NCBI GenBank assembly: GCA_018903185.1
Contig: JAHIQV010000568.1
Span: 1-7,516, forward strand
Direction: 5' to 3'
Source of the DNA: Gammaproteobacteria bacterium
Lineage (GTDB): Bacteria > Pseudomonadota > Gammaproteobacteria > Burkholderiales > Burkholderiaceae_C
Length of the DNA: 7,516 bases
Each line of letters begins with the position of its first letter. Positions within the stretch are counted from its first letter, which is position 1. Below, in pieces: positions 1 through 6,589 of the stretch. Under the pieces are notes generated by a model that did no database searches, was not told where the DNA came from, and saw only the letters and a program-made list of their open reading frames with translations. Both the position numbers and the translations under genes were made by a program.

Positions 1-1906
1 CCTCGTTGCTGATGCGCTGCTCGCTCAGCCGCGTGATCATGCCGTTGCAGTAGTTGCTGATGGCGGTCAGTGGCTGGTTGAGTTCGTGCGCCACGCTCGA
101 TGCCATCTCGCCCATGGTGATGAGGCGGCTGGCGGTCTGGGCGCGTTCAGCCTGGCGCGAAGCCTGCTCTTCGGCGGTGCGCCGCGGGGTGATGTCGCTC
201 GCAATGACCATCTGGGCGAGACGGCCGTCCACCCAGGTGAGGTAGCGCGTGCGCACCTCCAGCCAGCGGTCGAGCTCCTCGACAAACACCTCGGCGTTTT
301 CCGAGCCGGCATCGGTCAGCGTTTCGGTGGGCATGCCGGCGAAAGCGTCGACCGCATCGCCGTCGTCCGGGCTCGGCGATGGCTGGGTGCCTGCCAGGTC
401 GACCAGGTGCCGATGGCCCTGGCCGCGGGTGCCGAACCACAGGCGGTACATCTTGTTCGCGAACAGCATTTCGTCGCTGCCCAGCGGGGCGACGGAGACC
501 GCGGAGTCCAGGCTTTCCAGCACCGTGGTGAAGCGCTCGTACGAGGCCGAGAGTTCTTCGCGGATGCGCTTGGGCTCGGTGATGTCGGTCATCGACGTCA
601 TCCAGCCGGTCTGGTGCCCCTTGGGGTCGATCAGGGGCGAGACATACATGCGGGCGTCGAAGATGCTGCCGTCGCGCCGCTGCACCCGCACCTCGAAGCC
701 GCCCGGCGTGGAGCGGCCGCTGAGCTCGTCTTCCAGGCGGGCAGCGAGCTGGTCGTGGTCTTCGTCCGGCCAGTAGGGGAAGGGCGCCGTGCGGCCCACC
801 AGCTCGCCCTCGGTCCAGCCCGTCATGGAGCAGAACGCCGGGTTCACGTAGGTGATGCGGCCTTGCAGGTCCAGCGCCCGCATGCCGGTCAGCATGGAGT
901 TTTCCATCGCGCGGCGAAAATTGGTTTCGGCCACCAGCGCCTGCTGCGCCTGCACGCGACGGCGCGTGTGGCGCCAGGTGCCAAGCAGCATCCAGACCGT
1001 GAGCGCGCTGAGCGCACCGATGACCCAGAAGAAGCCGCTGCCGACGATGTCCTGCGAGGTGCGATAACCCTGCGCCTTCAGGATCAGGCCGTTGCCGACC
1101 GGTGACACAGGCACTTCGTGTTCCAGCGGCTGAGACGACCAGGGCAGCAGGCGCAGCACGGTGTTGGGCGACTGCAGGCTGCCGGCCAGCACGCGCCCCC
1201 GGTCATCGATCAGGGCCACGGCGTAGCGCGCCATGATCTCGGGCGGAATGCCGAAGCGCAGCAGGCCGTCGACCGAATATTCGCCCATCACCGTGCCGGC
1301 GAAACGGCCCTGCTCGGTCAACGGCACCTGCAGCATCAGCGTGGCCTGGCGCGGATCTTCACCCAGCGGCCGCGAGTAGATGGGTTGACGCAGGTCGCGC
1401 GCCAGGTCAAACGAGCCATCGGTTTCGTTGGGGGCGAGCGTGCTCCCGGGCAGCCGGACCAGAGCGGGCGGCGCGCTGGGCGAGGCGTAGGTGGTCAGGA
1501 CATGGCGACGACCGTCCACCCAGCTGACGGCCAACAGCTCCGGGAACTGGCTGATGAGGTTTTCGGCCTGGAACTCGAACTCTTCGCTGCTGATTTCCTT
1601 GTTGTCCACTTCGCGCGCCAGGCGCATCAGTTGTTCCTGGCGTTCCAGCAGGCGCAGGCGCAGGCGCTGCTGCGCGTATTCCACGTCGCGGGTGACGGCT
1701 TCCTGCTCGCGCTCCAGCTCTTCGTAGCGCAGGTAGGTGATGGCCACCACGATGGCCGACAGAAACAGCAGCACGGCCAGCAAAGGCGCCAGGGTGGCAA
1801 AGCGGTCCTGGCGGGATGGCGGCAGGCGCAGCCACCACTGGCGCAGCAGGGCCAAAGGCGAGCGCTTGTCCGGCTGCGGTGAAGGGGTATTCGTGGTGGA
1901 CGGCAT
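1..1906 (-). CDS. Membrane-bound PAS-domain sensor histidine kinase, N-terminal part (runs off left edge)
   Basis: The frame is open from an ATG at 1906 to the window edge, giving 635 codons; the stop and the ATPase domain lie outside. An in-frame TAG at 1921-1919 puts the start at 1906 or later; no strong Shine-Dalgarno is visible. Domains seen: cytoplasmic tail 1-36; membrane segment about 37-58; a charged, probably helical stretch 60-105 inside an extracytoplasmic sensor region about 60-287; second membrane segment about 288-308; PAS domain about 325-445 (VNPAFCSMTGW, then MTDITEPKR); a second, more divergent PAS about 455-575 (LFANKMYRLWFG); HisKA dimerisation helix from about 590. The H-box is GEMASSVAHELNQPL with phospho-acceptor H607, a DctB/FixL-like motif. 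It should autophosphorylate and pass phosphate to a response regulator, probably encoded just beyond the left edge (inference). The ligand is unknown. Its divergent position beside aceE suggests a metabolic role, but this is unproven. Class confidence is high; the specific function is unassigned. Confidence 0.93.
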   Translation of the reverse strand, partial: MPSTTNTPSPQPDKRSPLALLRQWWLRLPPSRQDRFATLAPLLAVLLFLSAIVVAITYLRYEELEREQEAVTRDVEYAQQRLRLRLLERQEQLMRLAREVDNKEISSEEFEFQAENLISQFPELLAVSWVDGRRHVLTTYASPSAPPALVRLPGSTLAPNETDGSFDLARDLRQPIYSRPLGEDPRQATLMLQVPLTEQGRFAGTVMGEYSVDGLLRFGIPPEIMARYAVALIDDRGRVLAGSLQSPNTVLRLLPWSSQPLEHEVPVSPVGNGLILKAQGYRTSQDIVGSGFFWVIGALSALTVWMLLGTWRHTRRRVQAQQALVAETNFRRAMENSMLTGMRALDLQGRITYVNPAFCSMTGWTEGELVGRTAPFPYWPDEDHDQLAARLEDELSGRSTPGGFEVRVQRRDGSIFDARMYVSPLIDPKGHQTGWMTSMTDITEPKRIREELSASYERFTTVLESLDSAVSVAPLGSDEMLFANKMYRLWFGTRGQGHRHLVDLAGTQPSPSPDDGDAVDAFAGMPTETLTDAGSENAEVFVEELDRWLEVRTRYLTWVDGRLAQMVIASDITPRRTAEEQASRQAERAQTASRLITMGEMASSVAHELNQPLTAISNYCNGMITRLSEQRISNE

Positions 1907-1986
1907 GGATGATCGAGTCTACGTGAGGCGACACGCCACCGCTTTGAACGCCGCGAACAAATGCCCCGGGTTGCAGTTTCATCCCG

Positions 1987-2033
1987 TTTTCTAGAATTTC
2001 ATAATGTAGAAATTAAAAGCACATATTGAAATT
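1987..2033. repeat. GAAATT inverted and direct repeats in the aceE upstream region
   Basis: AATTTC at 1995-2000 and GAAATT at 2009-2014 form a perfect 6-bp inverted repeat with an 8-bp spacer. TTTT (1987-1990) and AAAA (2015-2018) extend the symmetry outward if four bases (CTAG) are skipped in the left arm. GAAATT recurs at 2028-2033, where it overlaps the candidate -35 hexamer of aceE. Two or three half-sites near a promoter are what a dimeric regulator site can look like. However, the region is AT-rich and short matches arise easily, so an operator is only a suggestion. Confidence 0.35.
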
Positions 2034-2054
2034 TATCCGCCAATGTGCAAAAAT
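2026..2054 (+). promoter_or_regulatory. Candidate sigma70 promoter for aceE
   Basis: TTGAAA at 2026-2031 matches the -35 consensus in 5 of 6 positions. After a 17-bp spacer, AAAAAT at 2049-2054 matches the -10 consensus in 4 of 6. Transcription would begin near 2061, leaving a leader of about 50 nt before the aceE start. That start site would lie downstream of the ATG at 2043, which agrees with translation starting at 2112. CATAAT at 2000-2005 is a better -10 hexamer but has no suitably placed -35. Confidence 0.4.
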
Positions 2055-2100
2055 TCACCACAGCGCGGAAAGGCCGCTTTAAGCTTGATTTCAAACCAAC

Positions 2101-2111
2101 AGGAGACAGAC
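2101..2111 (+). promoter_or_regulatory. aceE ribosome binding site
   Basis: AGGAG at 2101-2105 sits 6 nt before the ATG at 2112. An in-frame upstream ATG at 2043 would add 23 residues, but it has no Shine-Dalgarno in front of it and lies within or before the candidate promoter. This site therefore fixes the start at 2112. Confidence 0.85.
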
Positions 2112-4814
2112 ATGTCAGCGTCAGACGCTCTCAATGACCGTGGTGTGGGGGACATCGATTCCCAGGAAACCCGCGAATGGATGGAGGCGCTGGGCGCCGT
2201 GATTCAGCGCGAGGGCCCGGAGCGCGCGCACTTCCTGCTGGAACAGCTGCTGGAGGAAGCCCGCCAGAACAGCATCGACCTGCCATTCTCTGCAAACACC
2301 GGCTACGTCAACACCATCGAGACCAACCAGGAAGCCCGTTGCCCGGGCAACATCGAGATCGAAGAACGTCTTCGCGCCTACATGCGCTGGAACGCGATGG
2401 CGATGGTGGTCAAGGCCAACCGCCACAACCCCGAAGACGGCGGCGACCTGGGTGGCCACATTGGCTCATTCGCTTCGCTGGCCCACATGTTCGGCGCCGG
2501 CTTCAACCATTTCTGGCACGCCGAGAGCGAAAACCACGGTGGCGACTGTCTCTACATCCAGGGCCACGTGTCGCCCGGCGTGTACGCACGCGCCTACCTC
2601 GAAGGCCGGCTGACCGAAGAACAGCTCCTGCACTTCCGCCAGGAAGTGGATGGCAAGGGACTGTCGAGCTACCCGCACCCCAAGCTCATGCCCGAGTTCT
2701 GGCAGTTCCCCACGGTGTCCATGGGCCTGGGTCCGCTGATGGCGATCTACCAGGCGCGCTTCCTCAAGTATCTTCACGCCCGAGGCATTGCGAATACCGA
2801 GAACCGCAAGGTCTGGGTGTTCTGTGGCGACGGTGAAATGGACGAAGTCGAGTCGCTGGGCGCCATCAGCCTGGCCGCGCGCGAGAACCTCGACAACCTG
2901 ATCTTCGTGGTGAACTGCAACCTGCAGCGCCTGGACGGTCCGGTGCGCGGCAACGGCAAGATCGTGCAGGAACTCGAAGGTGAGTTCCGCGGTTCCGGCT
3001 GGAACGTGATCAAGCTGCTCTGGGGCAGCAACTGGGACCCGCTGCTGGCGCGCGACAAAGACGGCGCCCTGCGCAAGATCATGATGGAGACGCTGGACGG
3101 CGACTACCAGGCCTTCAAGGCCAACGACGGTGCCTATGTGCGCAAGCATTTCTTCGGTCGCGACCCGAAGGCACTGGAGCTCGTCTCGCACATGAGCGAC
3201 GACGATATCTGGAACCTGCGTCGTGGTGGGCACGACCCTCAGAAGGTCTACGCCGCGTACCACAAGGCGGTCAACCACAAGGGCCAGCCGACCGTGCTGC
3301 TGATCAAGACCGTCAAGGGTTTTGGCATGGGCAAATCGGGCGAGGGCAAGAACAACGTGCACCAGACCAAGAAGCTGACCGACGAAGACATCAAGATCTT
3401 CCGCGACCGCTTCAACCTGCCGATCCCCGACAGCGAGCTGCCCAAGCTGCCGTTTTACAAGCCAGCCGACGACACACCGGAAATGAAGTACCTGCACGAG
3501 CGCCGCCAGGCCCTCGGCGGCTACCTGCCCAAGCGCCGCACCAAGGCCGACGAGAGCTTCACCGTGCCCTCGATCGAGATCTTCAAGAGTGTGATGGAGC
3601 CGACCGCCGAAGGCCGCGAAATCTCCACGACCCAGGCCTATGTGCGCTTCCTCACCCAGTTGCTGCGCGACCAGGCCCTGGGCCCGCGCGTGGTGCCCAT
3701 CCTGGTGGATGAGGCCCGTACCTTCGGCATGGAAGGCCTGTTCCGCCAGATCGGCATCTACAACCCGGCTGGCCAGCAGTACACCCCGGTCGACAAAGAC
3801 CAGGTCATGTACTACAAGGAAGACAAGGCCGGCCAGATCCTGCAGGAAGGCATCAACGAAGCCGGTGGCATGAGCAGCTGGATCGCGGCGGCCACTTCCT
3901 ACAGCACCAGCAACCGCATCATGGTGCCGTTCTACGTGTACTACTCGATGTTCGGCTTCCAGCGCATCGGCGACCTGGCCTGGGCCGCGGGCGACATGCA
4001 GGCGCGCGGTTTCCTGCTCGGCGGCACCTCGGGCCGCACCACGCTCAACGGCGAAGGCCTGCAGCATGAAGACGGCCACAGCCACATCCTGGCCGGCACG
4101 ATCCCGAACTGCATCTCCTATGACCCGACCTTCGCGCACGAAGTCGGCGTGATCCTGCACCATGGCCTGAAGCGCATGGTGGAGAAGCAGGACAACGTGT
4201 ATTTCTACCTGACCCTGCTGAACGAAAACTACGCCATGCCGGGCCTCACGCCTGGCACCGAAGAGCAGATCATCAAAGGCATGTACCTGTGCAAGCCGGG
4301 CGCCCAGGGTGAGCAGCGCGTGCAGCTGCTGGGTTCCGGCACCATCCTGCGGGAGAGCATCGCGGCCCAGGACCTGCTGGCCACCGACTGGGGCGTGCAG
4401 GCCGATGTGTGGAGCTGCCCGAGCTTCAACGAGCTGACCCGCGACGGCCAGGACGCCGAACGCTGGAACATGCTGCACCCGACCGAGCCGCAGCGCGCGC
4501 CCTTCGTGGCGCAACAGCTGGAGAAACACGCCGGCCCGGTGGTCGCCTCCACCGACTACATGAAGAACTACGCCGAGCAGATCCGTCCGTTCATGCCCAA
4601 GGGCCGTTCTTACAAGGTGCTGGGCACCGACGGTTTTGGCCGCAGCGACTTCCGCAGCAAGCTGCGTGAGCACTTCGAGATCAACCGCCACTACATCGTC
4701 ATCGCGGCTCTGCGCTCGCTCGCCGATGAGGGCAAGTTGCCGATGGCCAAGGTGGCCGAGGCGATTGCCAAATACGGCATCAAGACCGAGAAGATCAACC
4801 CGCTCTACGCGTAA
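2112..4814 (+). CDS. aceE: Pyruvate dehydrogenase E1 component, homodimeric AceE type
   Basis: This 900-residue protein is close to the 887 of E. coli AceE. It is the ThDP- and Mg2+-dependent E1 that decarboxylates pyruvate and transfers the acetyl unit to lipoyl groups on E2; it is cytoplasmic and part of the PDH complex. The ThDP motif is intact: GDGEMDE at 239-245 with D240, then N268 and N270 in NCNLQ, matching E. coli D230, N258 and N260 with a constant offset of 10. H116, H152 and H417 (in the loop EGKNNVHQTKK) match E. coli H106, H142 and H407. E583 in QEGINE matches the cofactor-activating E571, and H652 in LQHEDGH matches H640. No key residue is missing. The start at 2112 is chosen from AGGAG 6 nt upstream. 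It is first in the operon, with 18 nt before aceF and no terminator between them. The single-chain E1 distinguishes it from alpha2beta2 (PdhA/PdhB) enzymes. Confidence 0.97.
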   Translation: MSASDALNDRGVGDIDSQETREWMEALGAVIQREGPERAHFLLEQLLEEARQNSIDLPFSANTGYVNTIETNQEARCPGNIEIEERLRAYMRWNAMAMVVKANRHNPEDGGDLGGHIGSFASLAHMFGAGFNHFWHAESENHGGDCLYIQGHVSPGVYARAYLEGRLTEEQLLHFRQEVDGKGLSSYPHPKLMPEFWQFPTVSMGLGPLMAIYQARFLKYLHARGIANTENRKVWVFCGDGEMDEVESLGAISLAARENLDNLIFVVNCNLQRLDGPVRGNGKIVQELEGEFRGSGWNVIKLLWGSNWDPLLARDKDGALRKIMMETLDGDYQAFKANDGAYVRKHFFGRDPKALELVSHMSDDDIWNLRRGGHDPQKVYAAYHKAVNHKGQPTVLLIKTVKGFGMGKSGEGKNNVHQTKKLTDEDIKIFRDRFNLPIPDSELPKLPFYKPADDTPEMKYLHERRQALGGYLPKRRTKADESFTVPSIEIFKSVMEPTAEGREISTTQAYVRFLTQLLRDQALGPRVVPILVDEARTFGMEGLFRQIGIYNPAGQQYTPVDKDQVMYYKEDKAGQILQEGINEAGGMSSWIAAATSYSTSNRIMVPFYVYYSMFGFQRIGDLAWAAGDMQARGFLLGGTSGRTTLNGEGLQHEDGHSHILAGTIPNCISYDPTFAHEVGVILHHGLKRMVEKQDNVYFYLTLLNENYAMPGLTPGTEEQIIKGMYLCKPGAQGEQRVQLLGSGTILRESIAAQDLLATDWGVQADVWSCPSFNELTRDGQDAERWNMLHPTEPQRAPFVAQQLEKHAGPVVASTDYMKNYAEQIRPFMPKGRSYKVLGTDGFGRSDFRSKLREHFEINRHYIVIAALRSLADEGKLPMAKVAEAIAKYGIKTEKINPLYA

Positions 4815-4832
4815 ATATCCGGAGACAAGAAC

Positions 4833-6497
4833 ATGGCACTGGTAGAAGTGAAGGTCCCGGACATCGGCGACTTTGATGAAGTGGCGGTCATTGAACTGCT
4901 GGTGAAGGTGGGCGATACGGTCAAGGCCGAGCAGTCGCTGATCACGGTCGAGTCCGACAAGGCCTCGATGGAGATCCCGTCCAGCACCGCTGGCGTGGTG
5001 AAAGAACTGCGTGTCGCGCTGGGCGACAAGGTGAAAGAGGGCTCGGTGGTGCTGGTGGTTGAAGCCGCTGGTGAGGCCGCTGCGCCGGCGCCTGCGGCCG
5101 CTCCGGCCGCTGCTGCGCCCGCACCGGTGGCTGCACCTGCTCCGGCGCCGGCTGCTGCCGCACCTGAGGCCGCACCCGCGGCCTCAGGCCCGGTGCAGGT
5201 CTTTGTGCCGGACATCGGCGACTTCAAGGACGTCGCCGTCATCGAGGTGTTCGTGAAGCCCGGCGACACCGTCAAGGTCGAGCAGAGCCTGATCACGGTC
5301 GAGTCCGACAAGGCCTCGATGGAGATCCCTTCGTCGCACGCTGGCGTGCTGAAGGAGCTCAAGGTCAAGGTCGGCGACACGGTCAACATTGGTGACCTGC
5401 TGGCCATCCTGGAGGGCGCCGCTGGCGCGGCCGCTCCAGCCCCAGCAGCCGCAGCGCCCGCCTCTGCAGCTGCGCCAGCCGCCGCCGTGGCCGCTCCCGC
5501 GGCCGCCACAGCGTCGGTGGAAGCCGCGTCCGCCCACAACCCCACCGGCACCCCGGCGCTGGGCCTGCCGCACGCCTCACCCTCGGTGCGCAAGTTCGCC
5601 CGCGAGCTCGGTGTGCCGCTGGCCGAAGTTCAGGGCAAAGGCCCCAAGGGCCGCATCACGCTGGATGACGTGCAGGGTTTCACCAAGTCGGTCATGGCCG
5701 GCGCGGTGCAAACCGCCGCTCAAAAGGCCAAGGCCCCGGCATCCACCGGTGGTGGCGGCTCCGAACTGGGCCTGATCCCCTGGCCCAAGGTGGACTTCGC
5801 CAAGTTCGGCCCCATCGAGCGCAAGGAGATGGGCCGCATCAAGAAGATCAGCGGTGCCAACCTGCTGCGCAACGCGGTCATGATCCCGGCCGTCACCAAC
5901 CACGATGACGCCGACATCACCGACCTCGAAGCCTTCCGCGTCTCCACCAACAAGGAAAACGAGAAGAGCGGCGTGAAGGTGACGATGCTCGCTTTCCTGA
6001 TCAAGGCATCGGTGGCCGCGCTGAAGAAATTCCCCGAGTTCAACAGCTCGATCGACGGCGACTCGCTGGTCTACAAGCAGTACTGGCACATCGGCTTCGC
6101 GGCCGACACGCCCAACGGCCTGATGGTCCCGGTGATCAAGGACGCCGACAAAAAGGGCGTGCTGCAGATCAGCCAGGAAATGGGCGAGCTCGCCAAGAAG
6201 GCGCGCGACGGCAAACTGAGCCCCGCTGAAATGAGTGGTGCCACCTTCACCATCTCGTCGCTCGGTGGCATCGGTGGCCGGTATTTCACGCCCATCATCA
6301 ACGCGCCCGAAGTCGCCATTCTCGGCGTCTGCAAGAGCAACATGGAACCTGTGTGGGACGGCAAGCAGTTCGTGCCGCGCCTGATGCTGCCGCTGTCGCT
6401 GACCTGGGACCACCGCGTGATCGACGGCGCCGCTGCGGCTCGCTTCAACGCGTACCTCGGCCAGATCCTCGGCGACTTCCGTCGCGTTCTTCTTTAA
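4833..6497 (+). CDS. aceF: Dihydrolipoyl acetyltransferase, E2 component of pyruvate dehydrogenase
   Basis: This 554-residue protein forms the core of the PDH complex, carrying acetyl groups on lipoyl arms and transferring them to CoA. Order of domains: lipoyl domain 1 (about 2-77, lipoyl lysine K43 in ESDKASME); Ala/Pro-rich flexible linker (about 80-116); lipoyl domain 2 (about 117-192, K160 in the same motif); second Ala/Pro linker (about 193-235); E3/E1-binding peripheral domain (about 248-283, [13 protein letters not shown] to RITLDDV); catalytic acyltransferase domain (about 325-554) with DHRVIDG near the C terminus, giving catalytic H527 and D531. It is shorter than E. coli AceF (630 residues, three lipoyl domains) because only two lipoyl domains are present. 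GGAGA at 4821-4825 precedes the ATG by 7 nt, and the gene follows aceE by 18 nt. The two lipoyl domains share a 41-bp identical DNA stretch (4938-4978 and 5289-5329), which also marks a recombination-prone region. Confidence 0.97.
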   Translation: MALVEVKVPDIGDFDEVAVIELLVKVGDTVKAEQSLITVESDKASMEIPSSTAGVVKELRVALGDKVKEGSVVLVVEAAGEAAAPAPAAAPAAAAPAPVAAPAPAPAAAAPEAAPAASGPVQVFVPDIGDFKDVAVIEVFVKPGDTVKVEQSLITVESDKASMEIPSSHAGVLKELKVKVGDTVNIGDLLAILEGAAGAAAPAPAAAAPASAAAPAAAVAAPAAATASVEAASAHNPTGTPALGLPHASPSVRKFARELGVPLAEVQGKGPKGRITLDDVQGFTKSVMAGAVQTAAQKAKAPASTGGGGSELGLIPWPKVDFAKFGPIERKEMGRIKKISGANLLRNAVMIPAVTNHDDADITDLEAFRVSTNKENEKSGVKVTMLAFLIKASVAALKKFPEFNSSIDGDSLVYKQYWHIGFAADTPNGLMVPVIKDADKKGVLQISQEMGELAKKARDGKLSPAEMSGATFTISSLGGIGGRYFTPIINAPEVAILGVCKSNMEPVWDGKQFVPRLMLPLSLTWDHRVIDGAAAARFNAYLGQILGDFRRVLL

Positions 6498-6506
6498 GGA
6501 CGGAAC

Positions 6507-6587
6507 ATGTACCCCCACGCTCATATTCATTCGCTGCCCCCCAAGGGGGCGCAAGCCTCCCTTGAGGCGGCTCGGCGGGAGGCTTAA
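6507..6587 (+). CDS. Small 26-codon ORF between aceF and lpdA, possible leader peptide
   Basis: An ATG at 6507 is preceded by AAGGA (6496-6500) with a 6-nt spacer, as good a ribosome binding site as those of the flanking genes and overlapping the aceF stop codon. The frame runs 26 codons (starts [13 protein letters not shown], ends LEAARREA) to TAA at 6585-6587, only 2 nt before the lpdA ATG. It reads straight through the palindromic element and through the lpdA Shine-Dalgarno. I recognise no domain, membrane segment or signal peptide. It could be a translated leader coupling lpdA to aceF. Alternatively, it may be the original lpdA ribosome site and ATG separated from its gene by an inserted repeat, with no selected product. 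Translation is plausible; a functional peptide is unproven. Confidence 0.4.
   Translation: MYPHAHIHSLPPKGAQASLEAARREA
6533..6585 (+). repeat. GC-rich palindromic intergenic element, likely an interspersed repeat
   Basis: The element holds two hairpins in tandem. The first pairs GCCCCC (6536-6541) with GGGGGC (6545-6550) around a 3-nt loop, extended by GC/GC (6533-6534 with 6551-6552) past a bulged T. The second is the 9-bp inverted repeat described separately. From memory, very similar runs (a TCGCTGCCCCCC-AAGGGGGC core followed by a GGCGGC-rich tail) recur between genes in Comamonadaceae genomes. Only one copy is in this window, so the repeat status cannot be shown here. No T-run follows the first hairpin, so it is not a standard terminator. 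Confidence 0.5.
6553..6585 (+). promoter_or_regulatory. lpdA: Hairpin predicted to sequester the lpdA Shine-Dalgarno
   Basis: AAGCCTCCC (6553-6561) is perfectly complementary to GGGAGGCTT (6577-6585), giving a 9-bp stem with a 15-nt loop. The 3' arm contains GGGAGG (6577-6582), the lpdA ribosome binding site, 7 nt before the ATG at 6590. A competing short hairpin, GCCTC (6555-6559) with GAGGC (6564-6568) and a CCTT loop, uses the same 5' arm and would leave the ribosome site free. The structure is read directly from the sequence; any regulatory effect is inference. Confidence 0.45.
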
Positions 6588-6589
6588 AG

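Larger units (their letters stand above)
1907..2111. promoter_or_regulatory. Divergent intergenic region between the sensor kinase gene and aceE
   Basis: This 205-bp gap separates two divergently transcribed genes, so it should carry promoters for both. The part next to the kinase (1907-1985) is GC-rich like the genes. About 1987-2056 is strikingly AT-rich compared with everything around it and holds inverted and direct GAAATT motifs and a candidate aceE promoter. From 2085 to 2094 there is a short palindrome, TTGA-TT-TCAA, close to the aceE ribosome binding site. I found no E. coli PdhR-type operator (AATTGGT-N3-ACCAATT) and no canonical FNR box. I could not assign a convincing promoter for the minus-strand kinase; TACATT (2008-2003) is the best -10-like hexamer, with only a poor -35 (TTTCAA, 2031-2026). 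Confidence 0.7.

Noticed and set aside
86..1882. Plus-strand open frames of 339 and 254 codons (86-1105, 1118-1882)
   Set aside because: They lie antisense to the histidine kinase, whose TM, PAS and H-box motifs are clear. Their His/Ala/Arg/Gln-rich composition is typical of shadow frames.
1407..1982. Minus-strand 191-codon frame starting at 1982
   Set aside because: It overlaps the N-terminal part of the kinase in another frame, has low-complexity Pro/Ala/Gly/Arg content, and carries no membrane segment or motif, whereas the kinase frame from 1906 does.
2033..2041. DnaA-box-like TTATCCGCC
   Set aside because: It differs from the TTATCCACA consensus at two positions, is single, and has no origin-like context.
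2085..2094. FNR/CRP-like site TTGATTTCAA
   Set aside because: The arms TTGA/TCAA are only 2 nt apart, not the spacing of an FNR box (TTGAT-N4-ATCAA), and it lies in the aceE leader next to the ribosome site.
2043..2111. In-frame upstream ATG giving aceE a 23-residue extension
   Set aside because: No Shine-Dalgarno precedes it, it falls within the candidate promoter, and AGGAG sits at the right distance from the ATG at 2112.
2466..4691. 741-codon open frame on the minus strand opposite aceE
   Set aside because: aceE is certain from its motifs across this whole stretch. The antisense frame is a by-product of strong G/C third-position bias, has no recognisable domain and no plausible ribosome site.
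5065..5190. Low-complexity GCC/GCT-rich tracts in aceF (also 5410-5535 and 6830-6940 in lpdA) as possible tandem repeats or assembly errors
   Set aside because: They encode the Ala/Pro-rich flexible linkers expected between lipoyl, binding and catalytic domains, and they keep the reading frame.
6536..6550. Intrinsic terminator between aceF and lpdA
   Set aside because: The hairpin is strong but no T-run follows it, and the operon continues in the same direction with the functionally linked lpdA. Partial attenuation or mRNA stabilisation remains possible.
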